NCBI GenBank assembly: GCA_030604085.1
Contig: JAUVWP010000003.1
Coordinates: 1-39,252, forward strand
DNA length: 39,252 nt
Origin: Methanosarcinales archaeon
Lineage (GTDB): Archaea > Halobacteriota > Methanosarcinia > Methanosarcinales > Methanogasteraceae
Direction: 5' to 3'
Shown here: in pieces, positions 1 to 8,431 of the stretch
How the letters are laid out: each line of letters starts with the position of its first letter
How positions within the stretch are numbered: position 1 is the stretch's first letter
Notes under the pieces: model-generated
The model's database searches: none
Seen by the model: the letters and a program-made list of their open reading frames with translations, nothing else
Told to the model about the DNA's origin: nothing
Made by a program: the position numbers and the translations under genes

Positions 1-191
1 GCCTGCATGTACGTTGGAGCATTGATATTCCTCTTATGGAAGAGATCTCCGGCAATGAGCAGAAATTCTGCATCTGACTGGATCGTATAATCGACAACCC
101 GGTCGAAAGCGCGTGCAAAGTCCTTGAACCGATCGGAAAGACCGTACTGCACATATCCGAGATGGAAATCACTTGCATGCACAAAGTTCAT
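1..191 (-). CDS. mre11: DNA repair exonuclease Mre11 (N-terminal part, runs off window)
   Basis: Reverse-strand translation MNFVHASDFHLGYVQYGLSDRFKDFARAFDRVVDYTIQSDAEFLLIAGDLFHKRNINAPTYMQ has the Mre11 phosphoesterase motifs DxHLG and GDLFH. Confidence 0.88.
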   Translation of the reverse strand, partial: MNFVHASDFHLGYVQYGLSDRFKDFARAFDRVVDYTIQSDAEFLLIAGDLFHKRNINAPTYMQ

Positions 192-247
192 GTTCACTTT
201 ATCGAATCCGCGGGCACATTAATATGTCGGCACGGTAGAATATATTT

Positions 248-1207
248 ATGGATGTTCTGGGTGCTCAGGTGCCTGTGCCGGTACTGGTGCTGGTTCTCGC
301 TGTCGCGATCGATCTGGTAGCAGGTGAGATGCCATACGCCGCCCACCCCGTGGTCTGGCTCGGCACGCTGATACATCGGATATCAGGATGGTGCGAGCAG
401 ACCGATAAGAGGTATCACAGAATCTGCGGACTTGTGCTGGTGCTGATATGCGTATCGTGCGCTGCCGTCACAGGCGTTCTGTTAACCCTTCTGGCAGAGC
501 GGCATAGTCTCATTGGCATCGTCTTGATGGCGTATTTCTTGAAATCGACGTTCTCGATACGGTCGCTTGTTAGTTCTTCAAACCTGATCTACAGGGATCT
601 TTCCGCGAACGATATCGAGAGTGCAAGAAAAGACTTGATCTCGCTCGTAAGCAGGGATGCCGGAGGTCTTGACGAGCCAAAAATCGCATCAGCAGCGATC
701 GAATCGACTGCCGAGAATTATGTGGACAGTATCCTCTCACCGATACTCTATTTTGCAGTCTTTGGGATTCCGGGCGCTCTTGTGTATAAGGCAGTGAACA
801 CGCTCGACTCGATGGTCGGATACAGAAACGAGCGGTTCTCTGCGATCGGTTTCGCATCTGCAAAGTTAGACGACATCGCCAACTGGATTCCTGCGAGGTT
901 ATCTATTCTCTTCATTCTTCTCCCGTCCTTCCGGTTCAGTCCGGGGTCTGCGTTACGGGTATGTCTGCGTGACCACGCGCTTCCTCCGTCCCCGAACTCC
1001 GGATACCCGATGGCGATGGTTGCGGGCGCTCTCGGTTGCAGACTCGAGAAACCCGGGAGTTACGTGCTCGGGCGCGAATATCCGGATCCGTCGCCGCACC
1101 ACATCCTTCAGGCGAACCGGATCGCCATGCTCGCCTCGTTTCTTCTGATTGCGGTGGTTGTGGTCTGTTACTGGATTGACCAGATCCCCCTGCCCCCACT
1201 TCTCTGA
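248..1207 (+). CDS. cbiB: Adenosylcobinamide-phosphate synthase CbiB/CobD
   Basis: Polytopic protein with HPVVWLGTLI and ESTAENYVDSILSPILYFAVFGIPGALVYKAVNTLDSMVGYRNERF, typical of CbiB. Confidence 0.93.
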   Translation: MDVLGAQVPVPVLVLVLAVAIDLVAGEMPYAAHPVVWLGTLIHRISGWCEQTDKRYHRICGLVLVLICVSCAAVTGVLLTLLAERHSLIGIVLMAYFLKSTFSIRSLVSSSNLIYRDLSANDIESARKDLISLVSRDAGGLDEPKIASAAIESTAENYVDSILSPILYFAVFGIPGALVYKAVNTLDSMVGYRNERFSAIGFASAKLDDIANWIPARLSILFILLPSFRFSPGSALRVCLRDHALPPSPNSGYPMAMVAGALGCRLEKPGSYVLGREYPDPSPHHILQANRIAMLASFLLIAVVVVCYWIDQIPLPPLL

Positions 1208-1253
1208 AAATGCGGGGGCGCAATAATTATCATCCCTGCCGCCAGAACAACCC

Positions 1254-2228
1254 ATGATGGAGCTACTATTCCTGAACGAAGGCGACGTTACCGAACTGCT
1301 CGACATGCCAGGAGCGCTCAGCGTGGTTGAGGCGGCATTTCTGGAGCACGGCATGGGCAGGACGCAAATGCCTCCGAAGTCGTACCTGTACTTCCCAACA
1401 GGTGACCTCCGCACAATGCCAGCATACCTTGAGACGGCAGGGATCGCAGGCGTCAAGATCGTCAATGTGCACCCTGGCAACCCGGAGGCTGGACTACCTA
1501 CGGTGATGGCGGTCTTCATGCTGAACTCGATAGAGACCGGGGCATCGCTTGCCGTGATGGGCGGCACGTACCTGACAGATATGCGAACTGGTGCTGCGGG
1601 AGGCGTGGCTGCGGACCGCCTCGCACGAACTGACGCCGCGGTGGTCGGCATGGTCGGTGTCGGGCGGCAGGCGCGAACCCAGTTGCGTGCGATCTGCGAG
1701 GTCAGGAGCATCGAGACCGTCAAAGTCGTTGACCGCTCGGATGCGTCCTGCAAACGGTTCAGGGACGGCATGAAGAATCTCGGCTGCGAGATCACGGTGA
1801 TGGATGGCATCCGGCAGGTCTGCGACTGCGATATACTGGTCACGACAACGCCGGTCAGGGAGCCGATCGTGGCGGACGACTGGATACTGGACGGCACGCA
1901 CATCAACGCCATCGGCGCTGATGCAGCAGGCAAGGAGGAACTCGATCCGGAGATCCTCAGGCGGTCCAGAATCGTGATCGATGATCCTGCGCAGGCATTC
2001 CACTCTGGCGAGGTGAATGTCCCGCTAAAACTGGGTATCATATCTGAGGGGGACATCTACGGCACGCTTGGCGAGATCGTCGCAGGGATAAAGCCGGGAA
2101 GAACCGATGATGGCGAGATCACGGTCTTCGACTCGACAGGACTTGCCATACAGGACGTCTCGACAGCAAACCACGTCTATCAGCAGGCTGTCCGGAAAGG
2201 TATCGGAACACGCTTAAAATTATTCTAA
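1254..2228 (+). CDS. Alanine dehydrogenase / ornithine cyclodeaminase family
   Basis: Family sequence with [40 protein letters not shown] and the Rossmann-type [13 protein letters not shown]. Confidence 0.9.
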   Translation: MMELLFLNEGDVTELLDMPGALSVVEAAFLEHGMGRTQMPPKSYLYFPTGDLRTMPAYLETAGIAGVKIVNVHPGNPEAGLPTVMAVFMLNSIETGASLAVMGGTYLTDMRTGAAGGVAADRLARTDAAVVGMVGVGRQARTQLRAICEVRSIETVKVVDRSDASCKRFRDGMKNLGCEITVMDGIRQVCDCDILVTTTPVREPIVADDWILDGTHINAIGADAAGKEELDPEILRRSRIVIDDPAQAFHSGEVNVPLKLGIISEGDIYGTLGEIVAGIKPGRTDDGEITVFDSTGLAIQDVSTANHVYQQAVRKGIGTRLKLF

Positions 2229-2944
2229 TGATGAACGCAGACGTATATGAGATATTCAACTCGGTTCAGGGCGAGGGAACCCGTGTCGGCGTGAGACAGG
2301 TCTTTGTCAGGTTCTGCGGCTGCCAGTTGCACTGCGAATACTGCGATACCGGAGCGGCAAGGGTTCCGGCAAAGAGGTGCAGGATTCTCGACAGGTATAT
2401 CGACAATCCGCTCGGTATGGATGCTGTGATCGACGCCATCGATGATCTGTGGACCCCCGCTACCCGAAGTGTCAGTCTAACAGGGGGAGAGCCGCTGTTG
2501 CACTGCGATTTCATAGGAGAACTTGTGAGGGGCGTTTCACGACCGATATATCTTGAGACTAACGCCGGTCTTCCGGATTCTGCCAGAACGATAGCAGATC
2601 ACATCGATATCGCTGCATGTGATATCAAACTCCCGGAACACAGGGCAACCCGGGATTATGACAGTCTTTTAGATGCTGAATTACAGTCGATCGAGATATT
2701 CCATACATCGGGTGCCGAAACTTTTGTCAAAATTATTGTTCTTCCGGAAACAACAGAAAAAAGCATCAGTGGCGCGGTTTTTGGAATCAAAGCCATCGAT
2801 GATTCGATTCCGCTGGTCATGCAGCCGGTAACTCCTTTGAGTGTTGATCTCTGCCAGTTGCTCGACCTGATGGACTTTGCAGGCGCGCACCTCTCCGATG
2901 TCCGCATGATTCCGCAACTGCACCGGATGATCGGAATTCCTTGA
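2228..2944 (+). CDS. queE: 7-carboxy-7-deazaguanine synthase-like radical SAM enzyme (QueE)
   Basis: EIFNSVQGEGTRVGVRQVFVRFCGCQLHCEYCDT radical SAM motif and LTGGEPLLH; overlaps the preceding stop. Confidence 0.9.
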   Translation: MMNADVYEIFNSVQGEGTRVGVRQVFVRFCGCQLHCEYCDTGAARVPAKRCRILDRYIDNPLGMDAVIDAIDDLWTPATRSVSLTGGEPLLHCDFIGELVRGVSRPIYLETNAGLPDSARTIADHIDIAACDIKLPEHRATRDYDSLLDAELQSIEIFHTSGAETFVKIIVLPETTEKSISGAVFGIKAIDDSIPLVMQPVTPLSVDLCQLLDLMDFAGAHLSDVRMIPQLHRMIGIP

Positions 2945-3075
2945 TGCGCTATCTCCTTATTTGCCGTACAACCGGTTAACCGGCTGCGAGTGGCTGTGCG
3001 ATAGATTTCTTTTTTTTCACTGGCTGAATGGAAGTAATTCTCTTCCCTGTTTGCGTATTGTAGGTATTTCTCAAA

Positions 3076-3114
3076 AACCTAACTTTATTAGGGTTAATTA
3101 TTTGCAAACCTAAC
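3076..3114. promoter_or_regulatory. 39-bp operator-like element, copy 1 (AACCTAACTTTATTAGGGTTAATTATTTGCAAACCTAAC)
   Basis: Same 39-bp layout recurs at 5559 and 5968; CCTAA..TTAGG..CCTAA half-sites; lies 34 nt upstream of the ATG at 3149. Confidence 0.75.
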
Positions 3115-3148
3115 TGCCCACATAGATGCACCCAAAAGGAGGTTTAAT

Positions 3149-5065
3149 ATGGAAGACACAAGATTTAAGGCAATTAGAAGAACTCTGTCAACAATCGTGC
3201 TGATAACGATCCTGCTATCATCGATCGCACCTGCTGTTGCCGGAGCTTACGAGAATGGCGGGGCGGATGAAAAGATCGGAGTCCTCGTCGTAGCACATGG
3301 AAGCCCGAGCGAGAGCTGGTGTAGCCATGTGCGGAATGAAACAGATGAGGTGGATCTGCCGTATCAGGTCGAACTCGGGTTCCTCGAGTTTGTACCAAAT
3401 GAGACGATCAATCTCGCTGTCGAGAGACTCGATGACGCCGGTGTAACAGAGATTATCGCTGTACCGCTCTTTATCTCATCACACAGCAGCCATATCCTGG
3501 AGATCGAGTATGTGCTCGGGCTTCGGGAGACGCTTCCACTGACAACTGAGCACGTCGTTGTCGAGGGCGTGGAGATGGAGCGGTCTGTCGTTCCGAATGG
3601 CGGTCGATACGCAATATCCCGTATGCCGCTTGAGGATGACGCTAACGGGGATATGCGAGCGCTGGGGCGCCCGGAAGAGGGGATGGAAGAGGAACTTGTG
3701 CCGGTCGAGACCGATGCAGAGATCATCCTCACCGCTGCGATGGATGACCACTGGCTTGTGGCAGGGATCGTTGCGGATCGCACGGCTGATCTGGTCGCGA
3801 ATCCGGAAGGCGAGACGCTCGTTCTCGTTGCGCATGGGACCGAGGAGGAGGATAACTTCGCCGGATGGGTGAACAGCACCTCATCGCTTGCCAATCAGGC
3901 GCGGCTGAAGCTTCTGTACTGGAGAGATCCCTCGATCGGGATTAGCGGCACAGAAGCCGCGTTTATCCACCATAACGAGACGCTTCACCCTGAATTCACG
4001 TTAAGACCGATCGTTTCAGACGCCGCGGATCCGGTCGTCGTCCCGCTGATGGTAAGTGAGGGATACTTCACAGGCACGAAGATTCCGGGTTTGCTTGAGA
4101 ACCTGACTTACGTCTACGATGGCAGTGCGCTTACGCCGCACCCGAATGTGGCTGAATGGATCGAGATCGTCGCTTCAGAAGAGTTCACAGATCTTACGCT
4201 CCGGATATCTGATGAAGGAGAACTTCTGGATATCTCGCTGGATGATGTGGGTGCTGCACACGGTCACATCTGCCCGTGCGTTGCAGCAGCGTTCAAGGCA
4301 AGCCAGACAGCGTTTCTGGCGTGGGACGGAGTTCCTCCTGCACGCGGCGATCTGGAGATTGCCAGTGCACACCCGTCCGACGGGCATACTGAGACGTTTG
4401 AGTACATCTTAAACTCAAGCGATGACGTCACAGTCAAGCTGCCCGAGGGAACTGATATCGTGAATCTGACTGCGGAGAACTACAACTACAGGTTCGTCGA
4501 GAAATCGACCGGCGACATGGTTGTGGTCAGCGCGAAGGATGGTCTTTTCCCTGACGGCTTCTTTGAGATGAGAAAGAGGTGCAAGACAGGGGTTACAACG
4601 CCTGACGAGAAGTTGGCATTCAAACTTGCGAAGGGGGAGCTTAAGGAGAAGATTCTCTATCTGCCGACAGAGGAAATCTTTGAGGTCGAGTATACCCGAG
4701 GAGGGAGTTCAACAGTACTCACCACCGAGATCATCCCCGCGATCTCGATGACGGTTCCGACGACAACTGTCGATTTCGGGAAGGTCGGGGCAGGGATGAC
4801 TTCTGCAAATCAGGTCATAACAGTCGTGAACACGGGAGCGAAATCTGCAAAGGTCTCTGCAATGATGCTGGATGACGATAGCGGATTCTACAACGAGTCG
4901 CTCTGGTTAAACAGCCTGAATATCGGTGGTTTCTCAAGCGTGGTGCCATCAGACACGTCAGACTTCAGATATGAGTATGAGATTCTCGCAAACCTTGTGG
5001 TGCCTGACTGGGCAGGAGGAAAGTATGATGGGACGATCTTTTTCGTTGCAGAAAGCGAGTCGTAG
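3149..5065 (+). CDS. Secreted two-domain CbiX-like protein fused to an FmdE-like domain and a C-terminal Ig/ASH-like domain
   Basis: Signal peptide; two CbiX-type blocks (GVLVVAHGSPSESW... and LVLVAHGTEEEDN...); FmdE-like HGHICPCVAAAFKASQ; C-terminal VDFGKVGAGMTSANQVITVVNTG; RBS aaaaggagg. Confidence 0.82.
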   Translation: MEDTRFKAIRRTLSTIVLITILLSSIAPAVAGAYENGGADEKIGVLVVAHGSPSESWCSHVRNETDEVDLPYQVELGFLEFVPNETINLAVERLDDAGVTEIIAVPLFISSHSSHILEIEYVLGLRETLPLTTEHVVVEGVEMERSVVPNGGRYAISRMPLEDDANGDMRALGRPEEGMEEELVPVETDAEIILTAAMDDHWLVAGIVADRTADLVANPEGETLVLVAHGTEEEDNFAGWVNSTSSLANQARLKLLYWRDPSIGISGTEAAFIHHNETLHPEFTLRPIVSDAADPVVVPLMVSEGYFTGTKIPGLLENLTYVYDGSALTPHPNVAEWIEIVASEEFTDLTLRISDEGELLDISLDDVGAAHGHICPCVAAAFKASQTAFLAWDGVPPARGDLEIASAHPSDGHTETFEYILNSSDDVTVKLPEGTDIVNLTAENYNYRFVEKSTGDMVVVSAKDGLFPDGFFEMRKRCKTGVTTPDEKLAFKLAKGELKEKILYLPTEEIFEVEYTRGGSSTVLTTEIIPAISMTVPTTTVDFGKVGAGMTSANQVITVVNTGAKSAKVSAMMLDDDSGFYNESLWLNSLNIGGFSSVVPSDTSDFRYEYEILANLVVPDWAGGKYDGTIFFVAESES

Positions 5066-5534
5066 GGGGATAATCCCCCTTCTCCTTCTTTTCCTGCTGA
5101 TCCCGCAAGCATCCGGGATCGGTGTTGGCGCATCACCTGACAGGATCGAGTTTGGCGTGGTGAGCCCGAAAGATGGAGCGGTACGAGAGCTGTACGTGAT
5201 CAACACCGGTGACGCGGCAGAACGAGTTTTACTCACGGTAGAAGGAGTAAATCTTACCGTAGACCCACTGGAGTTCGATCTTGCTGCAAAGGAGAACAGG
5301 GCTGTTGTGGTATCGGTAGATCATGCAGAAGCTGGCGAGCATGAGGGAAGCATCCTGATCACGGCTCGTCCGTCCGGAGACGGCGCAGGCGGGCTTGGTC
5401 TTGGCGCAGGCGTCAGGGTGCCGGTCTCGTTTGTTGTGGAGGACAGTACCTCATGGAAGGTCGTTGTCGTCGCCGGACCGCTTCTTCTTGTTGTGGCTGC
5501 TACGGTGTTCTGGAGGCGGCGAACAAAGGTGTGA
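5025..5534 (+). CDS. Exported, C-terminally membrane-anchored beta-domain protein
   Basis: ATG after aggaggaaagt; MMGRSFSLQKASRRGIIPLLLLFLLIPQASG signal peptide; C-terminal TM WKVVVVAGPLLLVVAATVFWRRRTKV; starts inside the 3' end of the upstream CDS. Confidence 0.8.
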   Translation: MMGRSFSLQKASRRGIIPLLLLFLLIPQASGIGVGASPDRIEFGVVSPKDGAVRELYVINTGDAAERVLLTVEGVNLTVDPLEFDLAAKENRAVVVSVDHAEAGEHEGSILITARPSGDGAGGLGLGAGVRVPVSFVVEDSTSWKVVVVAGPLLLVVAATVFWRRRTKV

Positions 5535-5558
5535 ATGATGTTTCGGGTTTTTGCGCTA

Positions 5559-5597
5559 AACCTAACTTTTTTAGGGCAACTTATTTCCATACCTAAC
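5559..5597. promoter_or_regulatory. 39-bp operator-like element, copy 2 (AACCTAACTTTTTTAGGGCAACTTATTTCCATACCTAAC)
   Basis: Aligns without gaps to copies at 3076 and 5968; upstream of the Cys-rich peptide ORF. Confidence 0.75.
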
Positions 5598-5635
5598 ACC
5601 ACAGTCTTCTAAAACATGAAAGGAGGTGGAGTACA

Positions 5636-5722
5636 ATGGGTTGTGAATGCGACGGAAACTGCGTACATTGCAGATGCAAGAAAGCCAAAGCGGCAAGCGA
5701 AGAAGTTGAAGACGAAGAGTGA
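5636..5722 (+). CDS. 28-aa Cys-rich metallothionein-like peptide
   Basis: MGCECDGNCVHCRCKKAKAASEEVEDEE: five Cys in the first 14 residues, acidic tail; strong RBS aaaggaggtgg; downstream of operator copy 2. Not in the supplied ORF track because of length. Confidence 0.7.
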   Translation: MGCECDGNCVHCRCKKAKAASEEVEDEE

Positions 5723-5741
5723 AAACCTGTGAGAAGATGCC

Positions 5742-5939
5742 TTGGAGCACCCTATGGAACGGATGAAAACCCCTCTCCGTTCCCGCACATATTGCAGGCA
5801 CATAACGAGTTTTATTGGCAAATACGTGGAGTTTGATCATCACATGAATGAGATGATTGAACAATACATCTCTTCGAAAGGTCTCTGCAGGACGATACAA
5901 TCGGCAGTGGTGATGTGGTGGGAGATTCTTGCTCAATGA
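5742..5939 (+). CDS. Small protein, possible ribbon-helix-helix fold
   Basis: 65-aa ORF; C-terminal half KYVEFDHHMNEMIEQYISSKGLCRTIQSAVVMWWEIL resembles RHH spacing; same strand just after the Cys-rich peptide. Confidence 0.4.
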   Translation: MEHPMERMKTPLRSRTYCRHITSFIGKYVEFDHHMNEMIEQYISSKGLCRTIQSAVVMWWEILAQ

Positions 5940-5967
5940 ATCTCAATAAGTTTGGATTTTCATTCAA

Positions 5968-6006
5968 AACCTAATATTTGTAGGGACAACTATTTGTATA
6001 CCTAAC
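5968..6006. promoter_or_regulatory. 39-bp operator-like element, copy 3 (AACCTAATATTTGTAGGGACAACTATTTGTATACCTAAC)
   Basis: Aligns without gaps to copies 1 and 2; downstream reading frames appear broken. Confidence 0.68.
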
Positions 6007-6233
6007 ATCCAACTTACCGGATGCAGGCATACGCTTGCGGTAGACTCGAAAAACCCGCGTCTATGTAGCGAAATATATCGCCTCCTGGATAGTTTGATGC
6101 GGGAGTGTGGTACGGGGATCGTGGACCGGGAGTGGGGTAATCTCTCATACACATCCTCCGGCGATATGCTGCAAATCAGGACAAATGGCATCAGCATCTC
6201 AAAAACGATGCGAAAGTCGAATCGGTGAACTTC

Positions 6234-6373
6234 ATGGAAAACGTACAACAACTGACCAGATGCCCGAAGTGTGGAAAACGTCGTACGTATGCGGACATAC
6301 ACAGATCTGCAGCACATGCGGCTACTGGATCCTGAAAGGGACTGCGAGAATGGATTCGATCGTTGTCATCTGA
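6234..6373 (+). pseudogene. Frameshifted small zinc-ribbon protein remnant
   Basis: Frame A MENVQQLTRCPKCGK..., then frame B ...SYVCGHTQICSTCGYWILKGT; together they make a CxxC...CxxC pair split by a frame change. Confidence 0.45.
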
Positions 6374-6488
6374 ACATCATTTTCCCACTCAGGAGAATCT
6401 GCGCATGTTCATGTCCAGGATCTTAAGAATCCTGATTTGTTCGGATTTTTGAATTTATTCGAGTTTTTGCATCACCGGTGTCGTATAT

Positions 6489-6620
6489 ATGGCGCAGTGG
6501 CCATATCCTGATCTCTTCGCAGACCTCGATCCTTCCAGTATACCTCAGGAGTATCTTGAGCGGTTTCAGGGCATGGAGGTGCCGGATAGAATCTTTGTGT
6601 ACCCGGCAAGTGAGCCATAA
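6489..6620 (+). CDS. Short acidic hypothetical protein (43 aa)
   Basis: MAQWPYPDLFADLDPSSIPQEYLERFQGMEVPDRIFVYPASEP; no clear RBS. Confidence 0.3.
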   Translation: MAQWPYPDLFADLDPSSIPQEYLERFQGMEVPDRIFVYPASEP

Positions 6621-6631
6621 AGATCAGTAGA

Positions 6632-6994
6632 TCAGTGGTGTCGGTGCTCCCGGCAAGCGTTCTCGTCGGTCGCTTCCATAAGCTGTCCCTGCTGCCATGC
6701 CTCGATTGCATCGCGCACCGTACCTGATGCACCCACAAGGACGTCGATTCCGAACTGCTCGAACATCGTAACAGCCTTAGGTCCAAGCCCCCCACAGAGC
6801 ATGACATGAGTTCCGGTCTTTGATATGAACTCCGGGGGCAGCCCGACGCCACCCATATGCTCGCTGGTATTCTGGGTTACCTCAACCTCATTCGTGTCGA
6901 GATCGACGATCGTGTATGTCGGAACCCTGCCAAAGTGCTGACCGACAGGAGCGTCGATACCGCCCTCTCCTTCTGTTGGAATACATACTTTCAT
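6632..6994 (-). CDS. Dinitrogenase iron-molybdenum cofactor biosynthesis (NifX/NafY-like) protein
   Basis: MKVCIPTEGEGGIDAPVGQHFGRVPTYTIVDLD...VMLCGGLGPKAVTMFEQFGIDVLVGASGTVRDAIEAW, characteristic of the family; internal ATG chosen over the track's GTG. Confidence 0.9.
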   Translation of the reverse strand: MKVCIPTEGEGGIDAPVGQHFGRVPTYTIVDLDTNEVEVTQNTSEHMGGVGLPPEFISKTGTHVMLCGGLGPKAVTMFEQFGIDVLVGASGTVRDAIEAWQQGQLMEATDENACREHRHH

Positions 6995-7219
6995 CTCTTC
7001 TTCGCCTCTTGTTATTTCACGTTGTTCGTTTGTCTTGCGATCAACTCTATTAATACTGTGTACGTAATAGGGCTGCCAACTTGGCTCTTGCGCTTGTATC
7101 AAACCTGAAGGCACACGTTTGCATAAATCACACGAATTGGGGCATCACAAATTTTTCTAATGTCTGGAAAGACTGTATCGACCGTGTCACGCTATTCCGA
7201 ATCCTTGCATCTACTGATA

Positions 7220-8110
7220 CTATCTCTCATGTGCGATCCCGCAGATATCCGGGACCTCGTGCCCGTGCACCTGGCAGTAACCCTCGATTCCGTCCGCAAT
7301 CTCTGCAAAGACCTGGATTCCTCCGCACACCGCAGACCCGACCTGCACAGCGCTTGCTCCAGCCATCATCATCTTGACCGCATCCTGCCACGTAGAGATC
7401 CCGCCGACCCCGATTATTGGTATGTCGAGCGCAGCATACAGGTCGTAGACACATTTCACGGCAATCGGCTTGATCGCAGTCCCTGAAAGTCCGCCGAACC
7501 GGTTGCCAAGGATCGGAAATCCAGATTCGATGTCGATAGCCATTGCACGCACGGTATTGATGGCAACAACGACATCCGCCCCCCCTTCCTGTGCGGCAAG
7601 CCCGATCTTTGTGATATCTGTGACATTCGGCGTCAGTTTCGCCCAGACCGGGATGTTAACCGCGTCCTTGACCGCAGATGTGATCTCCCGGACAAGAGAC
7701 GGGTCGATGCCGATGGACGCGCCGTATCTGTCTGCGTGCGGGCAGCTGAGGTTCAGTTCGATCCCGTCCGCAAGATCGCAGAGTCCGAGCGCAACCTCGA
7801 CGAATTCGGATGCGTTTCCACCGAAGATACTTGCAATCACAGGAACTTTGCCTTTCTTTGCGGTCACCAGCTCTTCGCGATATTGTTGATACCCTGGATT
7901 CGGCAGACCGAGCGCGTTAAGGAAACCACATTCGATTTTTACCATGCTCGGGTTCGGATGTCCGGAATTGGGCGAGCGTCCGATTGATTTTGTGACGACT
8001 GCGCCTGCGCCGCTGCCTGCAACTCGCAGGAGCGATGCGCCGGTACTACCGAGGATTCCAGCGGCGAGGATCGTTGGGTTCTTCAGTTTCAGCCCTGTTA
8101 TGGTTATCAT
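7220..8110 (-). CDS. pyrD: Dihydroorotate dehydrogenase (class 1B, PyrD)
   Basis: MITITGLKLKNPTILAAGILGSTGASLLR...ELNLSCPHADRYG...VWAKLTPNVTDI...GGLSGTAIKPIAVKCVYDL...IIGVGGISTWQDAVKMMMAGASAVQVGSA. Confidence 0.93.
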   Translation of the reverse strand: MITITGLKLKNPTILAAGILGSTGASLLRVAGSGAGAVVTKSIGRSPNSGHPNPSMVKIECGFLNALGLPNPGYQQYREELVTAKKGKVPVIASIFGGNASEFVEVALGLCDLADGIELNLSCPHADRYGASIGIDPSLVREITSAVKDAVNIPVWAKLTPNVTDITKIGLAAQEGGADVVVAINTVRAMAIDIESGFPILGNRFGGLSGTAIKPIAVKCVYDLYAALDIPIIGVGGISTWQDAVKMMMAGASAVQVGSAVCGGIQVFAEIADGIEGYCQVHGHEVPDICGIAHER

Positions 8111-8253
8111 GTTCAATTCCCCTTCGTTCCAATATCTTATGATCGTTTCTATGAATCTTTTCAATGAATTTTTTTATGGCATGATTCACCATGCCGAGAG
8201 ATCATAAATTGAATTTCTCAAATATATTTTTCAATGTTGCGCAGATCAGGATC

Positions 8254-8270
8254 AAAAAGTATATATAGGA
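8254..8270 (+). promoter_or_regulatory. Putative archaeal BRE/TATA promoter of the histone gene
   Basis: aaaaagtatatatagg, about 165 nt upstream of the histone ATG, implying a long leader. Confidence 0.5.
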
Positions 8271-8431
8271 CTTATTTCAGAAAGTAAGTTCATAGCAATA
8301 CCAAGTATGGATATGGTCATGGGATAGGGTTCTATTCTGTGCATAATTCTATGCTTGGTGTCGGTGCATGAAACCGAACACATACCGTTCGATTGCGGAC
8401 GGAATCATACCACAAAAGGAGGTAAGAACAA

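Noticed and set aside
953-2056. 367-aa minus-strand ORF opposite cbiB and alanine dehydrogenase
   Set aside because: Shadow ORF: low-complexity Ser/Pro/Arg-rich translation opposite two clearly conserved genes.
3364-3894. 176-aa Ser-rich minus-strand ORF
   Set aside because: Antisense to the secreted CbiX-FmdE CDS; Ser/Thr-rich artefact.
3076-6006. CRISPR array reading of the three 39-bp repeats
   Set aside because: Copies are hundreds to thousands of bp apart with genes between, not regularly spaced spacers; no cas genes.
6415-6433. CAGGATCTTAAGAATCCTG near-palindrome
   Set aside because: Short, single copy, no clear promoter context; not enough to call an operator or terminator.
7227-7454. 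75-aa minus-strand ORF within pyrD
   Set aside because: Different frame of the pyrD gene; out-of-frame artefact.
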